DNA of 64,000 bases from an uncultured Armatimonadota bacterium (GCA_903927025.1 CAIYLG010000033.1:51659-115658), one strand, 5' to 3'; positions 35,128 to 45,099 are shown, counted from the stretch's first letter. Notes: generated from the letters alone by a model not told the origin. Program-made: numbers and translations.

Positions 35128-36485
35128 GTCTTTCCCGTCGCCATTGCGAAGAGGAGAAAGATAGCGGCGGGGCCCATGATTGCCACCGTCAGCCAACTGA
35201 AGAAATTCGACCAACGGCCGTTCGTTCGCTTGCCCATGATCTTCTTGTTGTTGCAGATGAATAGGAGGACGACAATGAGGGGTGGCGCAATGATGCCATT
35301 GAGCGCCGCTGAATAGACCAGTGCTCTAATTGGGCTGATTGCTCCCGCAAAGTTGAGTGCGCAGCCGACGATGATCACCGCACCCACAGTGAGGTAGAAG
35401 CCGCGTGCTCGGGCAAACCGACGATAGAGGCCGTATCGCCAACCGCACGTCTCCGCCACCGCATAGGCGGCAGAACCTGCCAAGGTTGGGATCGCCAAGA
35501 GACCGGTGCCAATCATGCAGAGTGAAAAGATCCAATACGCGGCAGGACCCATTGGCTGAAGTGCCTTCGCAGCATCCTGCGCTGTTTCGATGTGTGTCTT
35601 GCCAGAGGCATGAAGAGTTCCAGTTGCCGCAACGACGATAAATAGCGCTACGAGCTGAGAAGCCACCATGCCAGTTACCGTATCGGCCCGGATGTTTCGA
35701 ATCTCGTTATCTGTTACTGCTGTCAAACGTTGACCTGGCTCATCTGCCGTTCTCTCCACGATCCCCTCCTCTACCGTTTCACCTGCCTGCCAGAAGAAGA
35801 GATAGGGTGAGATGGTGGTTCCTAGAAAGGCGACGATGGCGAGAATGGTCTCCGGATTTAAATCGAATTGGGGAATCAGCAAGCCCCGCCCCATTGCTCC
35901 CCAATCGTTCTTAACCCCCGGCATGAACACGACCACGGCGTAACCGGCCAGGGAGAGACAAAGCCATTTAAGAACTTTGGCGTAGATGCGATAGGGGACG
36001 AGAATCTGCGACGCAACCAGGATGACGGTGAACAGAATCAGCCAAATCCAAAAAGGAAAACCGAACAGCATCTTGGCCGAAGCCGCCATCACGTTGAGGT
36101 CTGCAAACACGTTGAACACGTTCGCAAATACCAGGGCCCCCATGCAGGAGTACAGCAGCCACTTGGAGTAATTCGCCTTGATCACTCCGGCAAGGCCGTT
36201 TCCCGTGATCGCGGCAAGTCGCCCACACATCTCCTGAACTGCAATCATCAGCGGGATGCAGAGTGGAACCAGCCAGAGGAGACCGTAACCAAATTGGGCG
36301 CCGTTGGCGGAGTAGGTTCCAATTCCTGAAGGATCGTCGTCCGCGGACCCGGTGACCAGACCCGGTCCGATCGCCTTGTACCAAGGCTTGTCGTCCGAGC
36401 ATTGGTCCAGCGATTTGCGAGTTGCCCCAAGATCCTCAAAGTCCTGAACGTCCTTCGCCCTACGTATGGGATTGATGAGAGTCAT
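35124..36485 (-). CDS. NRAMP-like divalent metal transporter with atypical metal site
   Basis: 453 residues with about eleven membrane helices, in the NRAMP/SLC11 family by overall pattern. The first helix, which carries DPGN in typical members, reads DDDPSG here (49-54). The sixth helix, where typical members have an MPH-type motif, reads TTISPYLFFWQAGE. The Met and His ligands for manganese and iron are therefore missing, as in some divergent NRAMP-related clades that may carry other ions. A 7-bp inverted repeat (36535-36555) lies about 50 bases upstream. Transported ion unknown. Confidence 0.83.
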   Translation of the reverse strand: MTLINPIRRAKDVQDFEDLGATRKSLDQCSDDKPWYKAIGPGLVTGSADDDPSGIGTYSANGAQFGYGLLWLVPLCIPLMIAVQEMCGRLAAITGNGLAGVIKANYSKWLLYSCMGALVFANVFNVFADLNVMAASAKMLFGFPFWIWLILFTVILVASQILVPYRIYAKVLKWLCLSLAGYAVVVFMPGVKNDWGAMGRGLLIPQFDLNPETILAIVAFLGTTISPYLFFWQAGETVEEGIVERTADEPGQRLTAVTDNEIRNIRADTVTGMVASQLVALFIVVAATGTLHASGKTHIETAQDAAKALQPMGPAAYWIFSLCMIGTGLLAIPTLAGSAAYAVAETCGWRYGLYRRFARARGFYLTVGAVIIVGCALNFAGAISPIRALVYSAALNGIIAPPLIVVLLFICNNKKIMGKRTNGRWSNFFSWLTVAIMGPAAIFLLFAMATGKT

Positions 36486-36534
36486 CTCCCGCTGCGTGGG
36501 CTGGTGGAGTCATGGATAACATTGTAAGCGTCAT

Positions 36535-36555
36535 GGTCAGCTCGCTATGCTGACC
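36535..36555. promoter_or_regulatory. Inverted repeat upstream of the NRAMP-like gene
   Basis: GGTCAGC (36535-36541) and GCTGACC (36549-36555) flank a seven-base spacer, with ATG/CAT extending the match on the outer sides apart from one extra C. A possible operator for the transporter, 50 bases upstream of its start. Confidence 0.3.
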
Positions 36556-36759
36556 CATCCAAAGGCAAAGATGTTCCAGAAATGTTCTTGCCAGGAGCAT
36601 GACTATGTGAAAACTCAATCTCCTTGAACGACGTGCGGATTCCCGTCCACTAAAGGGAGAGTGGAGCCTCTTGAATGCAGAGTGTTGCCGCCTCTTTTCT
36701 GCCGTCGTGCTTTGTCATCTTTCTGCGGGGGACACTGGTCTCCTGAAGGATTTAAACTT

Positions 36760-37140
36760 ATGATCACCGCCATCGTCTTTGCCATTGCCGTTGTTCAAAA
36801 GGGTTTGCCGGATGTCGTCGTTTCCGACCAGCCCCATCAATCCATCACTCTTAAGCTCGGTCAGAAGGTCGTTTTCACGGTCTCCAAGAACGCGTCCACC
36901 GGAGCTTCGTGGTCCGTAACGAATCCGCCGAAGCATGGACTCGACTTCCTTGGCATCTCCGATGCCCCTCAAAGCTCAACCAAGCCTGGAATGGCAGGCC
37001 AGCAAACCACTGGATTGCTCACCTTCAAGGCAACCAAACGCGGACGCTACACGGTCCACCTTGCTTACGGTAGATCCTGGGAGATGAAGAAAGGCGTAAA
37101 GCCGTGGGAGCAAGTCGAAGCGACAATCTTCGTGAAATAG
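36760..37140 (+). CDS. Chagasin-like (I42) protease inhibitor
   Basis: 126 residues from ATG 36760, with AAGGA nine bases upstream; the leader MITAIVFAIAVVQ is a short signal. The three I42 loops are visible: NASTGASW (the NPTTG-like loop), PGMAGQQTTG, and YGRSWE near the C-terminus. Chagasins are tight inhibitors of papain-like cysteine proteases and work outside the cytoplasm. No cysteine protease is adjacent, so the target is probably another organism's enzyme or a distant one. Confidence 0.82.
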   Translation: MITAIVFAIAVVQKGLPDVVVSDQPHQSITLKLGQKVVFTVSKNASTGASWSVTNPPKHGLDFLGISDAPQSSTKPGMAGQQTTGLLTFKATKRGRYTVHLAYGRSWEMKKGVKPWEQVEATIFVK

Positions 37141-37334
37141 GTCTGTATCGGCAGTAAATTACGGCCCGTGGCGACTGATTTTCCTGTTGTTTATTCGAGG
37201 CTCGGTTCGTTCGCTCTTGCGGAGTTTGTTGCTCAACATTGGGGTTTGAAACATCCGGCATCGTTTCTCCCGAACGGAGACCCTTCAGCCTGAGCCGGAG
37301 GAATTGAGGAGAACTGGCAGGCATTTCGCACTGG

Positions 37335-38258
37335 CTAGGTCCGCGTCAGGCTGGCTTCTGAAAGCTTGTTTGAACTCGTTTCTCGGTCCCCTCGATAATC
37401 CGAAGGACACAGCCCTACTTGTTGCCGAAAAAAGCGTGTGAAGTAGGCAGGATCGGGAAAGCCTGTCTGGGCAGCAATGGTGGACACGGTGAGGTCTGAT
37501 TCGCGAAGAAGCTTCTTCGCCGCCTGGATTCGGACTTGTCCAAGGTATTCCCTTGGAGAACACCCCACCTCGGCGCGGAATACCTCTGTGAATCGTCCGA
37601 TTGAAAGAAACGCCGAAGCGGCGAGGTCGCCAACTTTCAACGGCTCGGCGTACCGCAAGTCGATGAGTGCCCGGGCCCGCAATCCCACCCGCGAGCCAGA
37701 GCGGTGAGTGTCTCGATGACACCTTGCCAGCAGCACCAGGAAGCGCAGGAACAGCGCCTGCACCATCAGAGCTCGGTCAGGCGAGTCCACACTCCACTCC
37801 TCACGCATGCTCTGGAGGATCTCGATGGCTTGGACATGGGCAGACTTGCTCAATCGAAGCCATCGACTGGATTCACCTCCTTCAAATCCTAAGAAAAGCG
37901 GTGCCAAACCTTCGGTGGCGGATAGCGCCTCGTGCGTTTCAGCGGAGAACATGGCGGGCACAAAGTGAACTGTATCCAGCACCAGTCCTTCAGAGGCGTC
38001 AAACCGATGAGACATCCCGTAGCCCATCGCGTAGACGTCTCCGGCCTGCACCTCAAACGGCACCCCATCGACAACATGGATTCCAGTGCCCTGGCGGGCA
38101 ACATACACTGACATGAAGTCGACATGCAGGTAGCCGCGGACCACATCAGGATTAGCCGCGGGGTCCTCGAAGCACAAAATCGGCAATCGATCACTGACGC
38201 GACCGTGGTTGAGGTCTCGCAGAGCCTCGAAATGAATGCGGAAGGGTGGGATCGTCAA
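37335..38258 (-). CDS. AraC-family transcriptional regulator with cupin sensor domain
   Basis: 307 residues. Residues about 25-110 form an AraC-type cupin ligand-binding domain (VYVARQGTGIHVVDGVPFEV; GDVYAMGYGMSHRF). The two HTH units are at about 200-290 (VGDLAASAFLSIGRFTEVFR; VSTIAAQTGFPDPAYFTRFFRQQVG). The domain order matches sugar-responsive regulators of polysaccharide use. It is a lone gene upstream of prepilin cassette C on the opposite strand, whose promoter region it could share. Confidence 0.88.
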   Translation of the reverse strand: MTIPPFRIHFEALRDLNHGRVSDRLPILCFEDPAANPDVVRGYLHVDFMSVYVARQGTGIHVVDGVPFEVQAGDVYAMGYGMSHRFDASEGLVLDTVHFVPAMFSAETHEALSATEGLAPLFLGFEGGESSRWLRLSKSAHVQAIEILQSMREEWSVDSPDRALMVQALFLRFLVLLARCHRDTHRSGSRVGLRARALIDLRYAEPLKVGDLAASAFLSIGRFTEVFRAEVGCSPREYLGQVRIQAAKKLLRESDLTVSTIAAQTGFPDPAYFTRFFRQQVGLCPSDYRGDRETSSNKLSEASLTRT

Positions 38259-38436
38259 TTTGTCCTAGGGTTTCCCCATTTTGTCCATGTCGCCGCGGCA
38301 CAGGGCAACGTTAAGCTAGGCGAACTGGGCCGTAAACCTTACCGGGTAAGCGATCCCATCCATTCTCCATCGCTTAATCGACACAAGCGGACAGTCATTC
38401 AGGCTTGTCCCCTTGATCACTGATTTTAATCCTAAT

Positions 38437-38461
38437 GACGAACGCCTGAGGCGAGTTCGTC
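38437..38461. promoter_or_regulatory. Inverted repeat upstream of prepilin cassette C
   Basis: GACGAAC pairs with GTTCGTC, with a smaller GCC-TGA-GGC hairpin inside. It lies 46 bases before the prepilin start, so it could be an operator or a 5' untranslated hairpin. Confidence 0.4.
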
Positions 38462-38506
38462 CCCGTTATCCTGGCATTTTTAATTGACCAAAGAAGGTCC
38501 CAGATT

Positions 38507-39394
38507 ATGAGAATCAACCACCGTGCATTTACTTTAATAGAACTGCTTGTTGTCATCGCCATCATCGCGATCCTCGCAGCCATCCTATTTCCAGTCTTCG
38601 CCCAAGCCAAGCAAGCAGCTAAGAAGACTTCCGATCTCAGCAATATGAAGAATATCGGCCTCGGCTTCATGCTCTACAACGGAGACTTTGACGACCTTGC
38701 CCCGTTCATTCGAGACGTCCATGTATTTGCGACTGACTTCACAGGACCCAGCGAGATCTCTTGGAAGGACCTCATCTATCCATACATCAAGAACGGCGGA
38801 GGTCGGGTGGATAGCGTCGGCAAGATATGGAATACACCTGGCCAAGGCGGTATCTATCAGTCGCCACTGTCGACCGATGCATGGAGCACCGCGGGACCTG
38901 CTTCAGGACGAGACCCTGCTGGAGCAGGAGACGAAACCACCCGGTTCCCCCGATCCTATGCGGTGAATAACGAGGCAGGTGCCAACGAACTCGGAGACCT
39001 CCACCGCTGGTGGCCTGCCAACTACACAGACAACCCTCAGTTCAACCAGGGAAATGGCGCCCTCAGCGAACTCACTACGCCCACAAGCGTGATCATGCTC
39101 GCGACTACCAAGACATTCTTGCTGGACGTCGACCATGCGACCGCCCTTGAGAGACCTTACAGCGCCGACGGAATTCAGTTGGACTGGAACAGCGGCCCTG
39201 GTCTTGGCGGACTGATGACGGACGGTGCAGGCGGAGCCAATTTCGCCTATTTCGACGGTCACTGCAAGAACTCGAAGATCTCTCAAACCCTTGCAAACGA
39301 TGGCTGGGACTGCCTCCCTCACTATCCAAACATCTGGTCGCCTTGGCAGGGCTACGAAGCCAATCAGATCCAGATCAAAACGGACTATAAATAG
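38507..39394 (+). CDS. Prepilin-type methylation-domain protein, DUF1559-like (cassette C)
   Basis: 295 residues. The leader MRINHRA is followed by [20 protein letters not shown] and [14 protein letters not shown]. The C-terminal domain has FAYFDGHCKNSKIS, the H-X9-DG region of DUF1559. An AraC-type regulator lies upstream on the other strand. A tiny lipoprotein follows after 59 bases containing a stem-loop. As with the other three, secretion by a type II/IV-like system is implied by the signal, not shown. Confidence 0.9.
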   Translation: MRINHRAFTLIELLVVIAIIAILAAILFPVFAQAKQAAKKTSDLSNMKNIGLGFMLYNGDFDDLAPFIRDVHVFATDFTGPSEISWKDLIYPYIKNGGGRVDSVGKIWNTPGQGGIYQSPLSTDAWSTAGPASGRDPAGAGDETTRFPRSYAVNNEAGANELGDLHRWWPANYTDNPQFNQGNGALSELTTPTSVIMLATTKTFLLDVDHATALERPYSADGIQLDWNSGPGLGGLMTDGAGGANFAYFDGHCKNSKISQTLANDGWDCLPHYPNIWSPWQGYEANQIQIKTDYK

Positions 39395-39410
39395 GCCCTT
39401 TCAACCTTGG

Positions 39411-39436
39411 GCAGTCGCACTGCATCGTGCGGCTGT
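39411..39436 (+). other. Intercistronic stem-loop in cassette C
   Basis: CAGTCGCAC pairs with GTGCGGCTG (one G-T pair) around a six-base loop in the 59-base space between the prepilin and lipoprotein genes, a place equivalent to the stem-loop of cassette B. Confidence 0.4.
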
Positions 39437-39453
39437 CCTCATGCTGTGTGCCA

Positions 39454-39657
39454 ATGAAGTTATTTGCAGGTGTCCTCCTCATCTCGTCTATCGTGCTTAC
39501 GGGCTGTGCTGCGCAGCCAGATCCCCAGGCCGGCCCAACATCGAAGCTGACTGCCAAGCAGTCAGCGCAGAAAATAGCGAACGACCCTAAGATTCCGGAC
39601 GGCTTGAAGAAGATTCAAATGAATACCCTCCAGCACGAGCCCGGCTACAAGCCCTGA
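39454..39657 (+). CDS. Small lipoprotein of prepilin cassette C
   Basis: 67 residues from ATG 39454; the frame extends to 39427 but the lipoprotein signal MKLFAGVLLISSIVLTGC starts here (lipobox LTGC). The mature part contains KLTAKQSAQKIANDPKIPDG and probably one helix, ending HEPGYKP. No known family. A short hairpin, GCCCTGA with TCAGGGC (39651-39670), overlaps the stop codon and faces the convergent PQQ-propeller gene. Confidence 0.75.
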   Translation: MKLFAGVLLISSIVLTGCAAQPDPQAGPTSKLTAKQSAQKIANDPKIPDGLKKIQMNTLQHEPGYKP

Positions 39658-39683
39658 TTCGACTCAGGGCCTGTTCAAATCCG

Positions 39684-42600
39684 TTAGTCCACATCTTGAA
39701 GGATGATCGGTTTACTGTGGGGTGGGGGACTGCTTTCACAACGGATGGTCGCCGTGGTCGTGGTGGTCACTTTCTTAACTTTGACGGTAAACGTCCCCGT
39801 GGTTTTTCCAGCAGGAACCGTCACGGAGGTTGGGCAGGTGAATATATTGGCATCGCCTTCCAGGAAGACAGCAACTTGCTTCCCGCCTATCGGAGCTTGG
39901 CCGTCTAGCGTCACTGTTCCGGTACACGAGCCAGGACCCTTGATCCTCGTCGAACTCAGCGTGAAGTCTTTGAGTGCGGGCGGGTTTACGGTGAGGCTGG
40001 CACTCAGGGAATTATCCGACCCAGCGAGATGCGTGGTGATGGAACCCACGATCTGAGCCTTCACAGGAATCGTGCCTACCGGAAACGTCACGGATGTTGA
40101 TCCCGATGGAATCACAACGTGCGCTGGGACAGCGGGCAGAAGAAGGGCAATCAGGACGGCGATGATCCCGCCCTTGGGTGCTGGGCCCGTAAGTGTGATC
40201 GTGCACGTTGATATGGAGCCTCCCGTAACCGCAGTTGGGTTCAGCCGTATAGACAGGAGAGAAGGCGCCGTGACTTTGAGCGAAGCCGTTGGCGTGTCAC
40301 CGTGTGTTGTCGTGCTGACTGTCGCCGTGAAAGTCACTGCCTGGTCGGTGGGTGTCGGCACTGTGTTTACTGTGAACGCGGCACTAGCTGCGCCAATGGG
40401 TACCAGCACAACGCCGCCCTTGATTACCGCAACCGATGAACTTGCCCTGAGGTTCACAGAAACCGCCTTGCTGCCGGTTCCCGGGATTGCATTGAGCGTC
40501 ACCGTGCCAATCGCCCCCTTCCCTCCCGGGACACTGGCTGGGTTGATTCCAAGGCTGACCACCTGAAACGGAGTGAGGGTAACGCTGTCTGAAATGACGA
40601 TGATGTCAAGCTTCGCCCCGATTTTGCATGCCTTCACGCTTGGGACCAAATGGTGGATGATCGTGAAATTCGCCGCAACGGCACCTTCTTTCACTGTCAC
40701 AGTGGCAGGAACCGAGGCAGATTTCACATCGGAACAGGTCAGATGAACAACCGTGCCCCCTTTCGGTGCAGGACCATTGAGGACAACGGCTCCGCTGAGT
40801 TGGATCGCGCAGCCACCTACCAACAGATGGTTTGAAACCGTCAACGAGGCGACGTCCAGAGGGAGAACCGTCACCGTTGCGGTCTTCCAAGAGTCCTTGG
40901 TAATCGAGCCAGAGATTGTGCAGGCCAGGGGACTTGCCAACACCGCAGCCTTCGTAGAGCCCGTCCATGAAACGGACGTTTTCCCAGCAGGCACGAGAAC
41001 AGAGGAGGGGACCAGGACTCCAGATTTGTCACTCTTGAGGTTCACGGTGATCCCGTTTGTGGGCGCGGGTCCCGTCAGAGTAAAAGTCCCTGTAAAGGTG
41101 CCGCCAACCACCACACTGTTGGGGCTGATTGAGAGCCCGAGGAGACTGGTCGGCAGGATGGTGAGAGTGGTCGGTTGAGTGGGTTGCCTTGTCGTTCCGT
41201 CCCCCCAGTTGATCGTGGCAGTGAACTGCGCAGCAACGGGTGAGGTTCCGATCAAGACGGACGCGGAAGTTTCTCCTGCTCGGACGGTTGCGGTCTTCGG
41301 AAGGGTTAGGGATGTAATGGTTCCGGTCCCAGGCCACAGAAGAATGGCTAGTCCACTCGGACCTGCCGGTCCATTCAGGGTGACCGATCCGGTGACCGCA
41401 GTTCCGCCAACCACCGTTGTGGGAGTCAGCATCGCCGTACTCAGCAAGGCTGGCGTCACCATCAGAGTTCCGGAGGCGGAGGATGAGTTGGCTGTTCCCG
41501 TTATTGTCGCCGTCGTGGGGTTGTCGACTCCGACAGAACTGACCATAAATGTGGCTGATGTGCTTCCCGGAGCGACCATAAGCGACATTGGGACGGAGAC
41601 GCTGTTGGCGTCGCCTTTCGTTATTTCCACACTCAGGCTCACCACAAGTCCGCCCTCGGGGACGGGATTGTCGAACACGACGGTCCCTACTGGAGCGGTC
41701 CCGCCCGTAATGGTTCCTGGCATTACCGACAAAGATGTGATGGACACGTGCTTCACGGTCAACGTGGCGGTCTGGGCAGATCCGTTATAAGTTGCCGTTA
41801 TCACATGGGATGCCAAATTATCCATCCCGGATGTCGTAGTGGTGAATGTGCAGGCGGATTGCCCTTCTGGAAGCAAAACCGACTTGGGCAACGAAACCGC
41901 GGTGCTGTCTGCCGAGAGTTGAACAAGAACTCCTCCCTTGGGAGCAGCGACATCAAAAGTGAGGGTTCCCGTGGAGGACCCGCCGGCCAGCACACTGGTT
42001 GGGTTCAGAGTGAGGCCCGTGAGGTGGACGGATTGAAACGCAATTACGTTGTTTCCTGCTCCCACATAGACCGTTCCGTCTGCGCCTATCGCTGGCGAAG
42101 AGGGGACAGCTGATGTGCCGGTGTTCAGTTTCCATTTGGTGTTTCCGGTCAAACCGTCAAGCGCGAACACATTTCCGTCGCCAGGTCCTAGGTAGACCGT
42201 TCCATCTGGGCTCACTGCCATGGAAGACTGCACGAGCGAGCCGGTAGTAAAAGACCACACTGCCATCCCTGTCATCGGGTTCACCGCGTAAAGGTGTTTG
42301 TCAGAGGAGCCTACGAAAATGGTTCCATCAGGACCAACCGTCGGCGAAGACACAATGGTAATCGAGGTGTTGAAGCCACTTTGAACCTGGAACTTCCATT
42401 GAAAATCTCCCTTGGCTCCTCCAAGAGCGTAGAGGTACCCATCGCTGGAGTTCACGTAGAGGGTTCCATCGGCACCGATAGCGGGTGCGCTTTGTACCGG
42501 ACCTCCCGATGTGAAGCTCCATTTCACACTTCCATCCATCGAGTTGAGGGCATACACAGTGAAGTCGTTTGCGCCGAAATAGATCGTGCCGTCCGATCCG

Positions 42601-43169
42601 ACGGCAGGAGAAGAGATCACCCTTGAACACGGGAAAGACCACCTTGTTGAGCCGTCCATAGGGTTCAGCGCGAAGAGGTATCCCGAAGCTGGGCCCTCGC
42701 CACCCATATAGATGGTTCCATCTGTGCCCAACGCAGGGGAGGAAATTCCAGTTCCGCCGACCGGAACCGACCACTTCTTGGCTCCCGATCCACCATCGAG
42801 GGCATAGAGGTTTCCGTCTGAAGAGCCCACATAGACCGTTCCGTCAGAGCCAACAGCAGGCGTTCCGTACACAATTCCCTTGGTTAGAAACGACCATAGG
42901 ATGGTCCCCTTGGTTCCACTGAGAGCGTATACGCTAGCCCCGGCTCCAATGTATACGGCGCCAGAATTGCCGATCACTGGGGAGGACACCGTGGCATTGC
43001 TGATTGGGGTCGCCCATTGCAGCACGCCAGTCGCGCCTGTGCCGACGCCTTGTCCAGAGTTGCTCGCATTGCCGCGAAATTTGGGCCAAGGCGAGGTTGC
43101 AAGCTGTGCGGCTGCGCAGAACGGAATCAGCGTCAGCAATGCCAGGAAGAATTTGGGACTAGCTCTCAT
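39684..43169 (-). CDS. PQQ-propeller and Ig-like repeat secreted giant protein
   Basis: 1161 residues with a signal peptide (MRASPKFFLALLTLIPFCAAA). Residues about 28-375 are PQQ-type propeller blades with the recurring pair GTVYVGSSDGNLYALD and ISSPALGTDGTIY. From about 380 to the end come about eight to nine Ig-like repeats of about 85 residues, each with a strand such as VVGGTAVTGSVTLNGPAPSGG and a VPAGxTS strand; the same repeat ends the two WD40 proteins. The last repeat ends with a CESSPPPHSKP tail. This is a stalk-and-propeller surface or matrix protein; a role in binding is inference. Confidence 0.86.
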   Translation of the reverse strand: MRASPKFFLALLTLIPFCAAAQLATSPWPKFRGNASNSGQGVGTGATGVLQWATPISNATVSSPVIGNSGAVYIGAGASVYALSGTKGTILWSFLTKGIVYGTPAVGSDGTVYVGSSDGNLYALDGGSGAKKWSVPVGGTGISSPALGTDGTIYMGGEGPASGYLFALNPMDGSTRWSFPCSRVISSPAVGSDGTIYFGANDFTVYALNSMDGSVKWSFTSGGPVQSAPAIGADGTLYVNSSDGYLYALGGAKGDFQWKFQVQSGFNTSITIVSSPTVGPDGTIFVGSSDKHLYAVNPMTGMAVWSFTTGSLVQSSMAVSPDGTVYLGPGDGNVFALDGLTGNTKWKLNTGTSAVPSSPAIGADGTVYVGAGNNVIAFQSVHLTGLTLNPTSVLAGGSSTGTLTFDVAAPKGGVLVQLSADSTAVSLPKSVLLPEGQSACTFTTTTSGMDNLASHVITATYNGSAQTATLTVKHVSITSLSVMPGTITGGTAPVGTVVFDNPVPEGGLVVSLSVEITKGDANSVSVPMSLMVAPGSTSATFMVSSVGVDNPTTATITGTANSSSASGTLMVTPALLSTAMLTPTTVVGGTAVTGSVTLNGPAGPSGLAILLWPGTGTITSLTLPKTATVRAGETSASVLIGTSPVAAQFTATINWGDGTTRQPTQPTTLTILPTSLLGLSISPNSVVVGGTFTGTFTLTGPAPTNGITVNLKSDKSGVLVPSSVLVPAGKTSVSWTGSTKAAVLASPLACTISGSITKDSWKTATVTVLPLDVASLTVSNHLLVGGCAIQLSGAVVLNGPAPKGGTVVHLTCSDVKSASVPATVTVKEGAVAANFTIIHHLVPSVKACKIGAKLDIIVISDSVTLTPFQVVSLGINPASVPGGKGAIGTVTLNAIPGTGSKAVSVNLRASSSVAVIKGGVVLVPIGAASAAFTVNTVPTPTDQAVTFTATVSTTTHGDTPTASLKVTAPSLLSIRLNPTAVTGGSISTCTITLTGPAPKGGIIAVLIALLLPAVPAHVVIPSGSTSVTFPVGTIPVKAQIVGSITTHLAGSDNSLSASLTVNPPALKDFTLSSTRIKGPGSCTGTVTLDGQAPIGGKQVAVFLEGDANIFTCPTSVTVPAGKTTGTFTVKVKKVTTTTTATIRCESSPPPHSKPIILQDVD

Positions 43170-43274
43170 AACGGTTCACTAGCCTGCAGAAGCATCGTGG
43201 ATTCTGCGGCCAATACCATCCTGAGGCTTGGGCTGTGACGGATCTGTGACGGGATTGAAAGCTTGGGACTAAGC

Positions 43275-43703
43275 TCAATCAGTCCAAGAAAGGAAGGGTG
43301 GCTTTACGGTCGCGCAAATGGGCCCTCCCTTGGAGTCCGTGCATCGAACCACGGCCCGAAGATGATTGGATTCGAGTGCGGCCCAAGTCAATCCTGTAAG
43401 GGGGAGCTTGGCCCGCCTAAAACCCGCCCAATGTCCAAAGTGTGGCTGTCCCCAGCAAAGGTATAGGAATCTTTCTTGAACAGTGCCATGTGCAAACGGA
43501 CCCAGGAAATTGGGAGCATCTTCACCAGCGACTCGCAACTCGGCATGAAATTCAGCCTTGGCTGCCGGCAGCCTAACCTGCTGGACCACATCCTTCCCGC
43601 TCTGAATCCCCAACCAAATCTCTGAGTGCCCATCCCAATTGTGAGCGGGAAGGTCAATGCATTCGATCGTCAGCTTAATTACGCGCTGGTCGGAGTTCGC
43701 CAT
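43275..43703 (-). CDS. DUF5990 family protein
   Basis: 142 residues from ATG 43703 (MANSDQRVIKLTIECIDLP); the longer frame overlaps the neighbouring gene and is less likely. The DUF5990 pattern is visible: IWLGIQSGKDVVQQV, FLGPFAHGTVQERFLYLCWG, RRAKLPL and the C-terminal DSKGGPICATVKPPF. The family is cytoplasmic with no known function. It lies 10 bases after the stop of the 428-residue gene, so the two may be an operon. Confidence 0.75.
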   Translation of the reverse strand: MANSDQRVIKLTIECIDLPAHNWDGHSEIWLGIQSGKDVVQQVRLPAAKAEFHAELRVAGEDAPNFLGPFAHGTVQERFLYLCWGQPHFGHWAGFRRAKLPLTGLTWAALESNHLRAVVRCTDSKGGPICATVKPPFLSWTD

Positions 43704-43713
43704 GGTGTCGTGT

Positions 43714-44871
43714 TCATTGTGAGGCCTCGAGCTTCCGTTTGCGTCTGCGTCGAACCACGATCCACATCCCGAATGCGAGGAATGGCGACGAACAGCAACA
43801 GAGAAACACGGGGATGATAAGTTTCTCAGGGTCCAGTTCCTCGAAGTAGCTGTACTCAATCTGCGGTATCGGACGCGGAGAGTATCCATCCCAGAAGTGT
43901 GGATCGGTATCGGGATGGCGGCCGGCTTTTAAGCGCGACGTCATGAACGCAGTGCGCTCCGACTGCCACAGTTCCGCTTCTGCCCGGAGTCGTGCAAACT
44001 CGCTTTCGATCTTTTTATAGTCATGGAATGCTGGCGGTCTGAACGTGAACTCGTTCTCGCTTTCAATCCGCATCTTGTGGCCCTTCGAGACGAGTTCCAG
44101 CTCCCTCTCCAAAACGAAATAGCCAAGTCGGTTGATGTTGTGATAGTGCCTCTCGAGCAGGCCCCCCAAAGCGTCAAAGGCGTCAGGGAATTCCCAAAGT
44201 TCGCCCAAGACGATGAGGCCGATCAGGCCCTTCATATTCGCTTCAGCGTCGGCTTTCGAGTCGACTTCACTGTCGATTCCTCCGCCCAAATAATCGCAGA
44301 GGGATTGCGTGTGCTCGTCGATCAGCCAATCTGTCAGGCGAAGCTGGACCACTTCACGGCCGAAGTGGGCATTGGGATTGATTTCGATCGCCCGTGCGAT
44401 GAGGTTTCGAGAGTGCCTTGCTTGCTGGATGTCGCTCTCATTGGCGCCATGCCGCATCCATCGCACCATCCAGAAAGTCCCAGCGTTGGCGTAGTAGCGG
44501 TCGGCCGCCTCAGAAAATGCGTCTCGCTTGCCATTCACTGTTCGGGCCCGGGACAGATCTCCCATCCTTTCTCGCTTGCGCTCAATCCACTCGATTGCCC
44601 TGTCATCGTCTCCGATGCGGGAATACGCGACGCTGATGTCATCGTAAAGGTCCAAGTTCTCAGGGTGCTTCTTCACATCCGCCGTCTCGCGATCAATGCG
44701 CACCTGATAGTAAAGCGGCGGATTCCGTTCGAATCGACCCGTCGCCACCTGGACCACGTCCGGCATCGCCTGAGCCTCATGGGAAAGCGTGTCGCGATCC
44801 CACATGCACGCCTGCGCTGAGCCGATGCTCAGCATCACCGCACACAAGAGAGGGTTTCTCAATCGCAACAT
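43714..44871 (-). CDS. Secreted/anchored TPR-like protein of unknown function
   Basis: About 385 residues from ATG 44871, chosen because it starts a signal peptide (LRLRNPLLCAVMLSIGSAQA); the frame opens to 45000. After the signal comes CMWDRDTLSHEAQAMPDVVQ, a pattern shared by several uncharacterised planctomycete- or verrucomicrobium-like proteins, then helical repeats of TPR style (DLYDDISVAYSRIGDDDRAIEWIERK). A C-terminal membrane segment (LIIPVFLCCCSSPFLAFGMWIVV) has three consecutive Cys and is followed by a basic tail. Function unknown. Confidence 0.72.
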   Translation of the reverse strand: MLRLRNPLLCAVMLSIGSAQACMWDRDTLSHEAQAMPDVVQVATGRFERNPPLYYQVRIDRETADVKKHPENLDLYDDISVAYSRIGDDDRAIEWIERKRERMGDLSRARTVNGKRDAFSEAADRYYANAGTFWMVRWMRHGANESDIQQARHSRNLIARAIEINPNAHFGREVVQLRLTDWLIDEHTQSLCDYLGGGIDSEVDSKADAEANMKGLIGLIVLGELWEFPDAFDALGGLLERHYHNINRLGYFVLERELELVSKGHKMRIESENEFTFRPPAFHDYKKIESEFARLRAEAELWQSERTAFMTSRLKAGRHPDTDPHFWDGYSPRPIPQIEYSYFEELDPEKLIIPVFLCCCSSPFLAFGMWIVVRRRRKRKLEASQ

Positions 44872-45099
44872 TGATTGAAAGGACTCCCGTCGATGCTGGT
44901 TTAGTTCCTGGCACCTCGCGTTCCCCTTTGGGCAGTTTTCGGAAGACCTAAGCGAGGTTTCGTCAGCTAGCCATGGGTTATCGGCTCGAGTGGCTAACAT
45001 GTGGGCTAAGTCTTAAAAATGTGGATTCCCCAAAACTCTTGTTCGAGTGAAGCTGCAGTAAATCGGCTTCCTCCACCGCCCTCCGCCCGCCACGGAAGG

